A stretch of DNA of 64,000 nucleotides from Carbonatibacter sp965199245 (GTDB lineage: Bacteria > Pseudomonadota > Alphaproteobacteria > Kiloniellales > Kiloniellaceae): positions 434,001 through 498,000 of the forward strand of contig CBDAQP010000003.1 of NCBI GenBank assembly GCA_965199245.1, in the 5' to 3' direction. The notes below the pieces were generated by a model. That model searched no databases. It was not told where the DNA came from and was given only the letters and a program-made list of their open reading frames with translations. A program made the translations under genes and the position numbers. Shown here in pieces: positions 27,217 through 35,840 of this stretch; the first letter of the stretch is position 1; each line of letters starts with the position of its first letter.

Positions 27217-28211
27217 GCGGGCTGGCCTGTTGTCATGGCGGCACGGTGCAGGCGGTCGTTAATCGCCAGACCAGGCCCCTTTTTTGGAATGGGCATGACG
27301 GCAATGGCGCGAATATTTTTTGTTTTGTCGAGGGTGTGCAGATTGTCGAAAAGACGCTGCGCGGCCTCCTGCAAATCACCAGTGGGGCTGAGGTTGAGGG
27401 TTGTCACACCACCCTCGGGCGGCGTGGGGCCAAAGGCCAGCAATGCTTCATCAGGGGCCACGTCACGGGCCTCGAGCCGCAGGGGTGTCCGGGGAGCATA
27501 GTGTTTTTTGAGCAAGCCGGGCGACGGCAAACCGGAGGGGGTCTTGTCGGCCCTTTCTTCGAGCAAAGACGGGGCGGTTCGCACGGGACGGCCCAGAACC
27601 TCTTCAATCGCACGCCGTGCGATAGCCCCGGCGCGCAGGATGAGCGGGGCGTTACTGAGGTCAAGGACGGTTGACTCGATGCCTTCTGGACAGGCCCCGC
27701 CATCAAGAATCAGCGGGATGCGGCCCTCGAGGCTGTCCAGAACATGGGTGGCCCTTGTCGGGCTGAGTGTGCCAGAGCGGTTGGCACTGGGGGCGGCAAG
27801 GGGCAGGCCGCAGGCTTTTAACAGAGCCAGGGCCAGAGGATGGGCGGGAATGCGGACGGCTTGCGTCTCCAGCCCCGGGCGACAGATTTTTGACAGACCG
27901 CAGTCAGGCTTTATCGGCAGAACCAGCGTTAATGGCCCGGGCCAGAAGGCGGCGGCGAGCTTTTGGGCCAAGGGTGGAAAAAAAACTTCCCGCTCTACCT
28001 GTTGGACAGTGGAAAAATGCACAATCAGGGGATTAAAGTCCGGGCGATCCTTTGCCTCATAGAGGGCGCGACAGGCGCCGTCATCGCGGGCATTGGCCCC
28101 CAGGCCGTAAACTGTTTCAGTGGCAAAGGCGACGACCTGACCCTGTTGCAAGAGTCGCACGGCCTGGGCAAGGCTCTTGTCGTCCGGGAGGACAATACGG
28201 GTGTCAGTCAT
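27213..28211 (-). CDS. tsaC: L-threonylcarbamoyladenylate synthase (Sua5/TsaC)
   Basis: Makes threonylcarbamoyl-AMP from Thr, bicarbonate and ATP for the t6A37 modification of ANN-decoding tRNAs. The YrdC domain (residues 10-200) has VVAFATETVYGLGANA, KDRPDFNPLIVH, AAFWPGPLTLVL and APSANRSGTLSPT. The 332-residue length and the tail with LPSPGLLKKHYAPRTPL (the Sua5 linker motif SPGMLxxHYAP) show the longer Sua5 form with its C-terminal domain. ATG 28211 overlaps the cysQ stop by 8 bases; the frame open to 28352 runs into cysQ and is not used. Confidence 0.94.
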   Translation of the reverse strand: MTDTRIVLPDDKSLAQAVRLLQQGQVVAFATETVYGLGANARDDGACRALYEAKDRPDFNPLIVHFSTVQQVEREVFFPPLAQKLAAAFWPGPLTLVLPIKPDCGLSKICRPGLETQAVRIPAHPLALALLKACGLPLAAPSANRSGTLSPTRATHVLDSLEGRIPLILDGGACPEGIESTVLDLSNAPLILRAGAIARRAIEEVLGRPVRTAPSLLEERADKTPSGLPSPGLLKKHYAPRTPLRLEARDVAPDEALLAFGPTPPEGGVTTLNLSPTGDLQEAAQRLFDNLHTLDKTKNIRAIAVMPIPKKGPGLAINDRLHRAAMTTGQPA

Positions 28212-29067
28212 CGCAATCACCGCCCTCGCCATGCTGGTTGTCCGCGCGACCTTTTGCGATGAAGGATCCATTGCGGAATCCGGCTTTGCCATAAAACAGC
28301 GGATCTCCGTCGGAATCACAGAGCAGCCCCCCGGCGGCCCGCAGAACAGCATCGGCGGCGGCGGTATCCCATTCCATTGTTGGCCCGAAACGGGGGTAGA
28401 GATCGGCCTGTCCGGCGGCGATCAGGCAAATTTTTAGCGACGATCCCACAGGTATCGTTTCCTTGACCCGGCGGCGGGCAAGGAATTGATCCAGGGCCGC
28501 CTTGTCGCCGTGGCGGTGGCTGGTCACAACCGTCGCCCCGTCTGGAGGCAGGGGCCGCACCTGTGCCTGACGGGGGGGCTGGTTATCTGCGAAAAAAATG
28601 CACAGATCTGTGCTGACCCGTGTCAGGCCCCCCCATGTCAGCCCTCCCCGTGTCAGCCCCCCCCACGTCAGGTGCCGGGCCGGGGCGTGAACGACCCCGA
28701 CAACGGGTTTACCCTGTTCAATCAGGCCGATATTGACGGTAAATTCGCCGCTTCCGGCGATGAATTCCCGTGTGCCATCGACCGGATCAACCAACCAGAA
28801 CAGATCACCGACCACTGGACATTCCCCGGCGGCGGCGGCTTCTTCGGAGACAACGGGAATATCAGGGGTGAGGCTATTGAGCGCCCCGAGGATAAAGGTT
28901 TCTGCCGCACGGTCTGCGGCGGTGACGGGGCTGTTGTCATTTTTGAATGCGATCCGGGCCTTGTCGTGGTCTTTGTAATAGCCCATGACAATATCCCCCG
29001 CACGTTCGGCAATACAGAGCAAGCTATCCATCAGGGCGCGGGTGCTGTCGTCCAGTGGAATATCCAT
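28204..29067 (-). CDS. cysQ: 3'(2'),5'-bisphosphate nucleotidase CysQ
   Basis: Inositol-monophosphatase-fold enzyme that hydrolyses 3'-phosphoadenosine 5'-phosphate, a by-product of sulfate assimilation. Metal-binding motifs: VSEEA, FWLVDPVDGTREFI and the C-terminal MEWDTAAADAVLRAAGG. The ATG at 29067 (MDIPLDDSTRALMDS) gives 287 residues; an ATG at 29097 is an alternative. Oddity: after HAPARHL the protein contains LTWGGLTRGGLTWGGLTR, coded by three 15-base repeats (28622-28666), in a surface loop position. First gene of a leftward run with tsaC and the FAD oxidase. Confidence 0.92.
   Translation of the reverse strand: MDIPLDDSTRALMDSLLCIAERAGDIVMGYYKDHDKARIAFKNDNSPVTAADRAAETFILGALNSLTPDIPVVSEEAAAAGECPVVGDLFWLVDPVDGTREFIAGSGEFTVNIGLIEQGKPVVGVVHAPARHLTWGGLTRGGLTWGGLTRVSTDLCIFFADNQPPRQAQVRPLPPDGATVVTSHRHGDKAALDQFLARRRVKETIPVGSSLKICLIAAGQADLYPRFGPTMEWDTAAADAVLRAAGGLLCDSDGDPLFYGKAGFRNGSFIAKGRADNQHGEGGDCDD
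28622..28666. repeat. Three in-frame 15-bp repeats in cysQ
   Basis: Units at 28622-28636, 28637-28651 and 28652-28666 follow the pattern GTCAG-C-rich-CCNNGT/AC. Coding strand gives repeats of GLTWG/GLTRG. C-rich tracts of 7-8 bases make the array slippage-prone. Confidence 0.85.
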
Positions 29068-29270
29068 CGGGGTTCTCAGGGGGGTTATCGCGGGCATCAA
29101 AAGGCGTCCCGATGAGTGAAAAATACTCAAAGCATTGTAGCACGGGGCGGATTGTTCTGGCAATATGCCCCCTGCCTTGTATATGATACACCGTGTGATC
29201 CAGGGTGTCCGAGGAATTCTAAAAGGCGTTTTTAGAGTGACCCGATTTGGCCCGATTTTGGAGTGTCCCC

Positions 29271-30730
29271 ATGCGTATCCGAGAAGCCCTGACCTTTGAC
29301 GATGTTTTGCTGGTTCCCGCAAAATCAGATCTGATGCCTGCACAGGCCGAAACATCGACGGTTTTGACCCGAAAAATAACGCTGTCGATTCCCTTGTTGT
29401 CATCGGCGATGGACACCGTGACAGAGGGGCGTTTGGCCATTGGCATGGCCCAGGCCGGGGGGTTGGGTGTCGTTCATAAAAATCTGTCCATTGCCGATCA
29501 GGCCCGGGAAATTCGCAAGGTCAAACGCTATGAAAGTGGCATGGTGGTCAATCCGGTTGTCATGCACCCCGATCAGACCCTGGGCGATGCGCTTGGTTTG
29601 ATGGATCACCATAAAATTTCCGGCATTCCTGTTGTGGCCCGGGGGACGGGGCGACTGGTCGGGATTGTGACCAATCGCGATGTTCGCTTTGCCGAAGACC
29701 GGGGGCAGGCCGTTTCCGAATTGATGACCAGTGAAATCTGGTCACAGTCCGCGAAGGAGTTTCTCACCGCGAGGCGCGGCGACTTTTACACCAATACCGC
29801 ATTGAAAAATTACTGGTTGTCGATGCGGACTATTGCTGTGTCGGCTTGTTGACGGTGCGGGATATGGAACGCGCTGTGGCCTATCCCCATGCCAGCAAGG
29901 ACGATCAGGGGTCGCTGTTGGTCGCGGCGGCGACAGGCGTCGGGGAGGAAGGCCTCTCCCGGGCGCAAGCCCTGATTGCAGCGGGGGTTGATGTCCTGGT
30001 GATTGACACCGCGCACGGTCATTCCCGCGCGGTGCTGGAGGCCGTAACGGTTCTCAAAAAAAACCACGCCGGCGTTCAGATTATTGCCGGAAATGTCGCA
30101 ACGGCGGCAGGGGCCGTGGCCCTTGCCGATGCGGGGGCCGATGCGGTTAAGGTCGGGATTGGGCCGGGGTCGATCTGTACCACGCGGATTGTGGCCGGGG
30201 TGGGTGTGCCGCAACTCACTGCGATTGCCGAGAGTGTGGCGGCGTTGGTCGGGCGCGATATTCCGGTCATTGCCGATGGGGGAATTAAATTTTCCGGTGA
30301 TCTGGCCAAGGCCATTGCCGCTGGAGCGTCTGCGGTTATGGTGGGGTCTTTACTGGCTGGCACGGACGAGGCCCCGGGGGATGTGTTTTTGTATCAGGGG
30401 CGGTCTTATAAATACTATCGCGGGATGGGGTCAATCGGGGCCATGGCGCGGGGGTCGGCAGATCGCTATTTTCAGGCCGAGGTCTCTGACCAGCTCAAAC
30501 TCGTTCCTGAAGGCGTCGAAGGGCGCGTTCCCTACAAGGGGCCAGCCTCCCCCATTATTCACCAGCTTGTCGGGGGATTGCGCGCCTCGATGGGTTATAC
30601 GGGCAATGCGACGATTGAACAGATGCGCAATAACTGCGAATTTGTCCGCATTTCCAATGCGGGATTGCGGGAAAGTCACGTCCACGATGTCTCTATTGTG
30701 CGTGAAGCCCCGAACTATCGCCAAAATTGA
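29271..30730 (+). pseudogene. guaB: IMP dehydrogenase with a -1 frameshift
   Basis: IMP dehydrogenase makes XMP in guanine nucleotide synthesis. Start ATG 29271 with GGAG seven bases upstream. The first 154 codons are normal GuaB (REALTFDDVLLVPAKSD; LSSAMDTVTEGRLAIGMAQ; first CBS domain KISGIPVV). At 29733-29736 (GAAA before TCTGG) one A is missing: adding it restores NLVTVREGVSHREARRLL and joins the frame that ends at 30730. That frame carries second CBS, DVLVIDTAHGHS, the catalytic loop GIGPGSICTTRI, and the C-terminal YKGPAS flap. With the base restored the protein has 486 residues, the standard size. As the enzyme is normally needed and the second frame is intact, a sequencing error in the A run is at least as likely as a real mutation. 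Confidence 0.93.
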
Positions 30731-30807
30731 GGGTTTCTTCTTGCTCCTCCGGCGTGAAACTGTTGTAGTGCCGTGATCTTTTCAAGAGCAAGGGGGGAAT
30801 TTTTCAG

Positions 30808-31809
30808 GTGAGCCATGATGCCCGACAGTTGCGCGGCGCGCGGGTCATGCCCCATGGGGCGCAGTCCCGTTCTCCCGCGCCGCTCTATGCTGCGGTTGAT
30901 CTGGGTACAAACAACTGTCGTCTCCTCGTGGCGCGTCCGACCCGTGGCGGGGGGTTTCGCGTTGTCGATAGCTTTTCGCGTGTGGTCTGTCTGGGCGAAG
31001 GCATGGGACAGACGGGTGCCCTGTCCGGGGTGGCGATGGAGCGCACCCTTGCGGCCCTGACAGTCTGTGCGGACAGAATTTACCGCCGGGGAGCCGTTCA
31101 TGTCCACTGTGTCGCCACGCAGGCCTGCCGCCAGGCAGGTAATGGAGCCGATTTTGTCGCCCGTGTCGCCCGGGAAACCGGGCTGAAACTTGATATTATC
31201 GACAGCGACGAAGAAGCACAGCTTGCCGTTTTGGGCTGTGCGCCCTTACTCGATCCTGCGGTGGAACAATCCCTGATTTTTGACATTGGGGGGGGATCAA
31301 CCGAAATGAGCTGGATGACAGGGGTCTCTTCGCTCCGGGACTCCTGTTCTGTTCCCGCAGGGGTTGTGACGCTGCACGAGCGATTCGGTGACTCAACCCC
31401 CTACGAGGTCATGGTTGATGATGTTTATGAGTCTTTGCGGGCCTTTGAAGACAAGCATCACTTTCGCAATGCCATCGCCCGCAATGAAATTCAAATGCTG
31501 GGAACCTCTGGCACAGTCACAACCCTTGTCGCCCTGCATCAAAAATTGCCACGCTATGACCGCAACCGGGTTGATGGTTTTCTGTTGCCGCGTGACGTTG
31601 CCCTGGCCCTGTGTCAAAAAATTGCACAGATGTCTGTCTCCGAAAGGGTCGCCCATCCTTGTATCGGTCGCCAGCGGGCCGATCTGGTTGTGCCGGGCTG
31701 TGCGATTTTTGAAGCCCTGTCGCGCCTGTGGCCTGTAGCGGATATTCGCGTCGCAGACAGGGGCCTGCGCGAAGGAATGCTGTTGCAGATGATGGCACAG
31801 CAACAGTGA
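30808..31809 (+). CDS. ppx: Ppx/GppA-family exopolyphosphatase
   Basis: A 333-residue single-domain member of the Ppx/GppA family (ASKHA fold), which hydrolyses polyphosphate and/or pppGpp. Motifs: AAVDLGTNNCRLLVARP near the N-terminus, SFSRVVCLGEGM, ATQACRQAGNG, the catalytic region IDSDEEAQLA, and FDIGGGSTEMSW. The short form without a C-terminal HD domain is common in alphaproteobacteria, where it usually sits beside rlmE, as here. Start taken at GTG 30808 (AGGGGGG about ten bases upstream); ATG 30847 is an alternative. Confidence 0.9.
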   Translation: MSHDARQLRGARVMPHGAQSRSPAPLYAAVDLGTNNCRLLVARPTRGGGFRVVDSFSRVVCLGEGMGQTGALSGVAMERTLAALTVCADRIYRRGAVHVHCVATQACRQAGNGADFVARVARETGLKLDIIDSDEEAQLAVLGCAPLLDPAVEQSLIFDIGGGSTEMSWMTGVSSLRDSCSVPAGVVTLHERFGDSTPYEVMVDDVYESLRAFEDKHHFRNAIARNEIQMLGTSGTVTTLVALHQKLPRYDRNRVDGFLLPRDVALALCQKIAQMSVSERVAHPCIGRQRADLVVPGCAIFEALSRLWPVADIRVADRGLREGMLLQMMAQQQ

Positions 31810-31823
31810 TGGAGCCTGAATAG

Positions 31824-31922
31824 ATGAGTGCCTTGGGAGACGTCAAGTCTGTGTTGGCGGGCAGGACAATTGCTTTCGAGAACCGCAGAGTACTTGATGT
31901 CTTTGAGGATCGAGGTTTTTAA
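31824..31922 (+). CDS. Possible 32-residue small protein between ppx and rlmE
   Basis: ATG 31824 follows GGAG by about nine bases and reads MSALGDVKSVLAGRT, then IAFENRRVLDVFEDRGF to TAA 31920. It is 14 bases after the ppx stop and ends 10 bases before rlmE. No family is recognised; it may only couple translation. Confidence 0.25.
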   Translation: MSALGDVKSVLAGRTIAFENRRVLDVFEDRGF

Positions 31923-31932
31923 GGATACCCGG

Positions 31933-32697
31933 ATGGTCACGTGGAAAGGGCGTAAGGCCTTTGGCGAACAACAGCGCAAAGCCCGTCAGGCGCGGAGCGG
32001 GGGGAAGGCCACGGAAAGCGGCCCGAGCGGACGGGGGCTAAAGGTACGGGTCAAAACGGCGCGGGGGCGGAGCCAATCGTCAGCGCGGTGGCTGGAACGC
32101 CAGTTGAATGATCCCTATGTTGCAGAGGCCAGAAAACGGGGCTTGCGGGCGCGGGCGGCTTTTAAGCTGTTACAGATTGATGATCGTTTCGGGGTTCTGC
32201 GCGGTGCGCGGCGCGTGGTTGATTTGGGCGCGGCCCCCGGAGGCTGGTCACAGGCGGTGCAACAGCGCACGCGGGCGCAGATTATCGGGCTGGACTTGCT
32301 GGAGATCACCCCTCTTGCCGGTGTGACGTTCCTACAAGGCGACTTTATGGATCAGGACATGCCCGCCCGCCTGCGGACGGCCTTGGGCGGGGCGGCTGAT
32401 CTTGTCCTGTCGGATATGGCGGTGTCTTCTTCGGGGCATCCCCCGACGGATCATTTGCGGATTATGGCATTGGTCGAGGCCGCGCTTGATTTCGCCTGTG
32501 TGGTTTTGCGTCCCCGGGGGCATTTCGTCGCGAAGCTGCTCCAAGGGGGCGCAGATCAGGCTCTCCTGGCCGCTTTGCGGCACAACTTTGAGTCCGTGCG
32601 CCATTTTAAACCTGATGCCAGCCGTCAGGACTCATCGGAAATTTACGTCGTGGCCTTGGGATACCGGGGTGTTTCGGTTAAAAAATCATGCAGTTAG
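31933..32697 (+). CDS. rlmE: 23S rRNA (uridine-2'-O-)-methyltransferase RlmE (FtsJ)
   Basis: Methylates U2552 in the A-loop of 23S rRNA late in 50S assembly. The 254-residue protein starts at ATG 31933 (AAGGA upstream). A basic N-terminal tail (about 50 residues) precedes the FtsJ fold. The K-D-K-E tetrad is visible: K in RARAAFKLLQID, D in LVLSDMAVSSSG, K in GHFVAKLLQGG, E in DSSEIYVVALG. SAM motif is VDLGAAPGGWSQ. The end overlaps the next methyltransferase start by 10 bases. Confidence 0.95.
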   Translation: MVTWKGRKAFGEQQRKARQARSGGKATESGPSGRGLKVRVKTARGRSQSSARWLERQLNDPYVAEARKRGLRARAAFKLLQIDDRFGVLRGARRVVDLGAAPGGWSQAVQQRTRAQIIGLDLLEITPLAGVTFLQGDFMDQDMPARLRTALGGAADLVLSDMAVSSSGHPPTDHLRIMALVEAALDFACVVLRPRGHFVAKLLQGGADQALLAALRHNFESVRHFKPDASRQDSSEIYVVALGYRGVSVKKSCS

Positions 32698-33992
32698 AAG
32701 GTCGCCTCTGTGCCGTGATTGACCTGCTGGATCAGTGTTTAAACAGCCCGGACAAACCTGCAGATCAGCTTCTGCAACGCTATACCCGCACGCGGCGTTA
32801 TATCGGATCAAAGGATCGCCGCTTTATCGGGGATCGTTTTTTTGAGCTGCTCCGGGGTCGGGCGTGGTGGGCGTGGCAGATCGGGCGTTTTTCTCCCCAT
32901 TTCACTGCGCGGCTGTGGTGTTTTGCGCGCTTTGTTTGGGGTAATGTCTGTGCCTATGACAAATTGGTCGGACTTTGTTCGGGGCGTGACTATGCACCCG
33001 CGCCGTTGTCGTCTCACGAACAGCAGGTTTTACGCGCCCTTGGGCGACAAGAATCCGGTTTTATTCCTCCGGTTCCAGCCTCCTGCGAGGTTCCGGATTG
33101 GCTTTGGCCCGAATTTGAACGCTCTTTTCCCCCGGGGCAGGCCAAACGTGAAGCAGACGCGCTGATTGACCCTGCCCCTGTTATCTTGCGTGTGAATCGT
33201 CTCAAATGTTCGCGCCGCGTTGCAAGCGGGCTTTTAGAAGGCGAAGGCTTTGACACAACGGAGACGACACGTGCGGTGAATGGTTTGATTTTATCTGAGA
33301 ACAGGACACGACGCGACGACGAAGAATACGGCATCACCCGCCGGAATGAAATTTACAGGGTTGGTCGCCCTGTGAGTGAATCATCTGTCTTTAGATGGGG
33401 TATGGTTGAGATTCAGGACGAAAGTTCGCAACTTTTTGTCGAGATGCTGGACGCAAAACCGGGCATGGCGGTTTTGGATCTGTGCGCAGGCGCGGGGGGA
33501 AAGAGCCTCGCTCTCGCGGCAGCGATGGAAAACAGGGGGGAACTGGTGATGACCGATATTTCCCCGAAACGTTTATGGAAATCCAGGCCCCGTTTGGCGC
33601 GGGCGGGGGTCTCCATTGCACGGTTGGTGGCATTGAGTACGCTCGACCGCCGGGCACCCGCTTCCTTTGATCGCGTTGTGGTCGATGCCCCCTGCTCGGG
33701 AACGGGAACCTGGCGGCGGCATCCTGATCTGCGCTGGCGTCTGACATCGGAAAAACTGGCCCGGTTTCAACAGGATCAGCACGCCTGCCTGAGCCGGGCG
33801 GCTGATTTTGTCAAACCGGGGGGCTGGCTGTGCTATGCGACCTGTTCTGTGCTCCGCGCGGAAAACGAAGACCGGATTTGTGCTTTTATGCACGGGCGCG
33901 ATGATTTTTGCCGCGTGAAGACGCTCACCCTGTCCCCCCATCGGGATAAAACCGATGGTTTTTTTGCTGTCGTCCTCCAGAGACAGCATTAG
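32688..33992 (+). CDS. RsmB/NOP-family rRNA (cytosine-5-)-methyltransferase
   Basis: A 434-residue m5C methyltransferase. The N-terminal 120 residues resemble the NusB-like RNA-binding part of RsmB (YTRTRRYIGSKDRRFIGDRF). The catalytic domain has VLDLCAGAGGKSLALAA for SAM, and the two family cysteines in VVDAPCSGTGTWRRHPDLRW and CYATCSVL; the second is the nucleophile. Target is probably 16S rRNA C967 by analogy to RsmB, but this is not proven by sequence. It overlaps rlmE and lies 69 bases before guaA, so ppx-rlmE-rsmB-guaA may form one rightward transcript. Confidence 0.87.
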   Translation: MQLEGRLCAVIDLLDQCLNSPDKPADQLLQRYTRTRRYIGSKDRRFIGDRFFELLRGRAWWAWQIGRFSPHFTARLWCFARFVWGNVCAYDKLVGLCSGRDYAPAPLSSHEQQVLRALGRQESGFIPPVPASCEVPDWLWPEFERSFPPGQAKREADALIDPAPVILRVNRLKCSRRVASGLLEGEGFDTTETTRAVNGLILSENRTRRDDEEYGITRRNEIYRVGRPVSESSVFRWGMVEIQDESSQLFVEMLDAKPGMAVLDLCAGAGGKSLALAAAMENRGELVMTDISPKRLWKSRPRLARAGVSIARLVALSTLDRRAPASFDRVVVDAPCSGTGTWRRHPDLRWRLTSEKLARFQQDQHACLSRAADFVKPGGWLCYATCSVLRAENEDRICAFMHGRDDFCRVKTLTLSPHRDKTDGFFAVVLQRQH

Positions 33993-34061
33993 ATTTTGAC
34001 CTCCTGTGGTCTTTGTGGCATTCAACCGCCTGGAGTTGAGAGCTGGTGAAGGGATGCACGC

Positions 34062-35603
34062 GTGCAGGTTTTGATTTTGGATTTTGGGTCACAGGTCACA
34101 AAATTGATCGCCCGCCGGGTGCGGGAAGCGGGTGTCTATTGTGAGGTCTATCCTTTCAACTGTGGCGAGGATCGCATTCGCGGCTTTAATCCGCAGGGTA
34201 TTATTCTTTCGGGAGGGCCAGCCTCTGTGACGGGGCAGGACTCACCACGGGCACCCGGGGTGATTTTTGATCTGGGTATTCCTGTTTTGGGCATTTGTTA
34301 CGGGATGCAAACCCTTTGCGTCCAGCTTGGGGGTCAGGTCGCAGGCGGCGATCATCAGGAATTCGGGCGCGCGGAACTTGAGGTCACAGGCGACTGTCGG
34401 CTTTTCGAGGGGCTGTGGCATCGCGGCGACAGGCCGCAGGTTTGGATGAGCCACGGGGATCGGGTGACGGCGTTACCTGCGGGATTCAGCGTTGTGGGAC
34501 GGTCCGACGGTGCGCCCCATGCGATGATTGCGGATGAAACACGCGGCCTCTATGCCGTCCAGTTCCATCCAGAGGTGCATCATACCCCCGATGGTGAAAC
34601 GTTGATCCGTAATTTTCTTTATGGTGTTGTGGGTTGTGCCGGGGACTGGACAATGGCCACCTACCGCGAACAGGCGGTGCGGGCCATTCGTCAACAGGTT
34701 GGCGACAAACGGGTGATCTGCGGCTTGTCGGGGGGGGTTGATTCCTCTGTTGCGGCGGTTTTGCTTCACGAAGCCATCGGCGACCGGCTGAGCTGTATTT
34801 TCGTCGATCATGGTCTCTTGCGGATGAACGAAGCGGATCAGGTCGTGACGCTTTTCCGTGAACATTACAATATCCCCCTCGTGCATCGTGAGGCCAGTGA
34901 TCTGTTCCTCGGGAAGCTGGGCGGGGTTGAAGACCCCGAACAAAAGCGCAAAATCATCGGCGCAACCTTTATTGATGTTTTTGAACAGGAAGCCACCAAA
35001 ATCGGCGGGGCCGATTTTCTGGCCCAGGGTACGCTTTACCCCGACGTGATTGAATCGGTGTCCTTTACCGGTGGCCCCTCGGTGACGATCAAATCACACC
35101 ACAATGTTGGCGGGTTGCCTGAACGGATGAATATGGAATTGGTCGAACCCTTGCGCGAACTCTTCAAAGACGAAGTGCGCGCGTTGGGGCGTGAACTGGG
35201 CCTGCCCGATAGCCTAATCGGGCGCCACCCCTTCCCGGGGCCGGGGTTGGCTATTCGCATCCCCGGCGCGGTCACGCGCGAACAGGCCGATATTCTACGG
35301 CGGGCCGATGCCGTTTACCTCGATGCCATCCGCCAGGAAGGTCTCTATGATTGTATCTGGCAGGCCTTTGCCGTACTTCTGCCCGTGAAAACCGTGGGTG
35401 TGATGGGGGATGGGCGCACCTATGATTACGTCTGCGCCCTGCGCGCGGTGACGTCGGTGGATGGCATGACCGCAGACAGCTACCCCTTTAGCCCTGATTT
35501 CCTGTCCCGCGTTGCCACCCGCATTATCAACGAGGTACGCGGCGTTAATCGTGTGGTTTATGACTGCACCTCCAAACCACCGGGAACGATTGAGTGGGAA
35601 TAA
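34062..35603 (+). CDS. guaA: GMP synthase (glutamine-hydrolysing)
   Basis: Converts XMP to GMP, the step after GuaB. The 513-residue protein has a class I glutamine amidotransferase domain (VLGICYGMQTLC with the catalytic Cys; VQFHPEVHHTP with the His/Glu), the ATP pyrophosphatase P-loop CGLSGGVDSSVAA, and the dimerisation domain ending in SKPPGTIEWE. Start is GTG 34062 preceded by GAAGGG. Same strand as guaB but three genes downstream. The sequence becomes strikingly AT-rich directly after its stop. Confidence 0.97.
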   Translation: MQVLILDFGSQVTKLIARRVREAGVYCEVYPFNCGEDRIRGFNPQGIILSGGPASVTGQDSPRAPGVIFDLGIPVLGICYGMQTLCVQLGGQVAGGDHQEFGRAELEVTGDCRLFEGLWHRGDRPQVWMSHGDRVTALPAGFSVVGRSDGAPHAMIADETRGLYAVQFHPEVHHTPDGETLIRNFLYGVVGCAGDWTMATYREQAVRAIRQQVGDKRVICGLSGGVDSSVAAVLLHEAIGDRLSCIFVDHGLLRMNEADQVVTLFREHYNIPLVHREASDLFLGKLGGVEDPEQKRKIIGATFIDVFEQEATKIGGADFLAQGTLYPDVIESVSFTGGPSVTIKSHHNVGGLPERMNMELVEPLRELFKDEVRALGRELGLPDSLIGRHPFPGPGLAIRIPGAVTREQADILRRADAVYLDAIRQEGLYDCIWQAFAVLLPVKTVGVMGDGRTYDYVCALRAVTSVDGMTADSYPFSPDFLSRVATRIINEVRGVNRVVYDCTSKPPGTIEWE

Positions 35604-35840
35604 AGAATTATTTTAAGATATTGTTTTTATTATATTGATTTAGATTGAAAAATATAAAAGAAATATTTAGAGTCACAAAAGGACTTGCAAACTAAGTAAA
35701 ATATTGAAAATAATAATTAAATTGAAATAATGCCTTCGGAGAAAACGCTTGTACGTACGAAGCAGCATTCAAAAACATTGATGATAGACTACGGAAGACG
35801 CTAACAGTATCTCCACGCAATCAAGAGGGGAAAAAAACTA

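Noticed and set aside
35604..35840. Possible replication origin in the AT-rich stretch after guaA
   Set aside because: No DnaA-box clusters or repeats are seen; AT-richness is explained by the Shedu insert.
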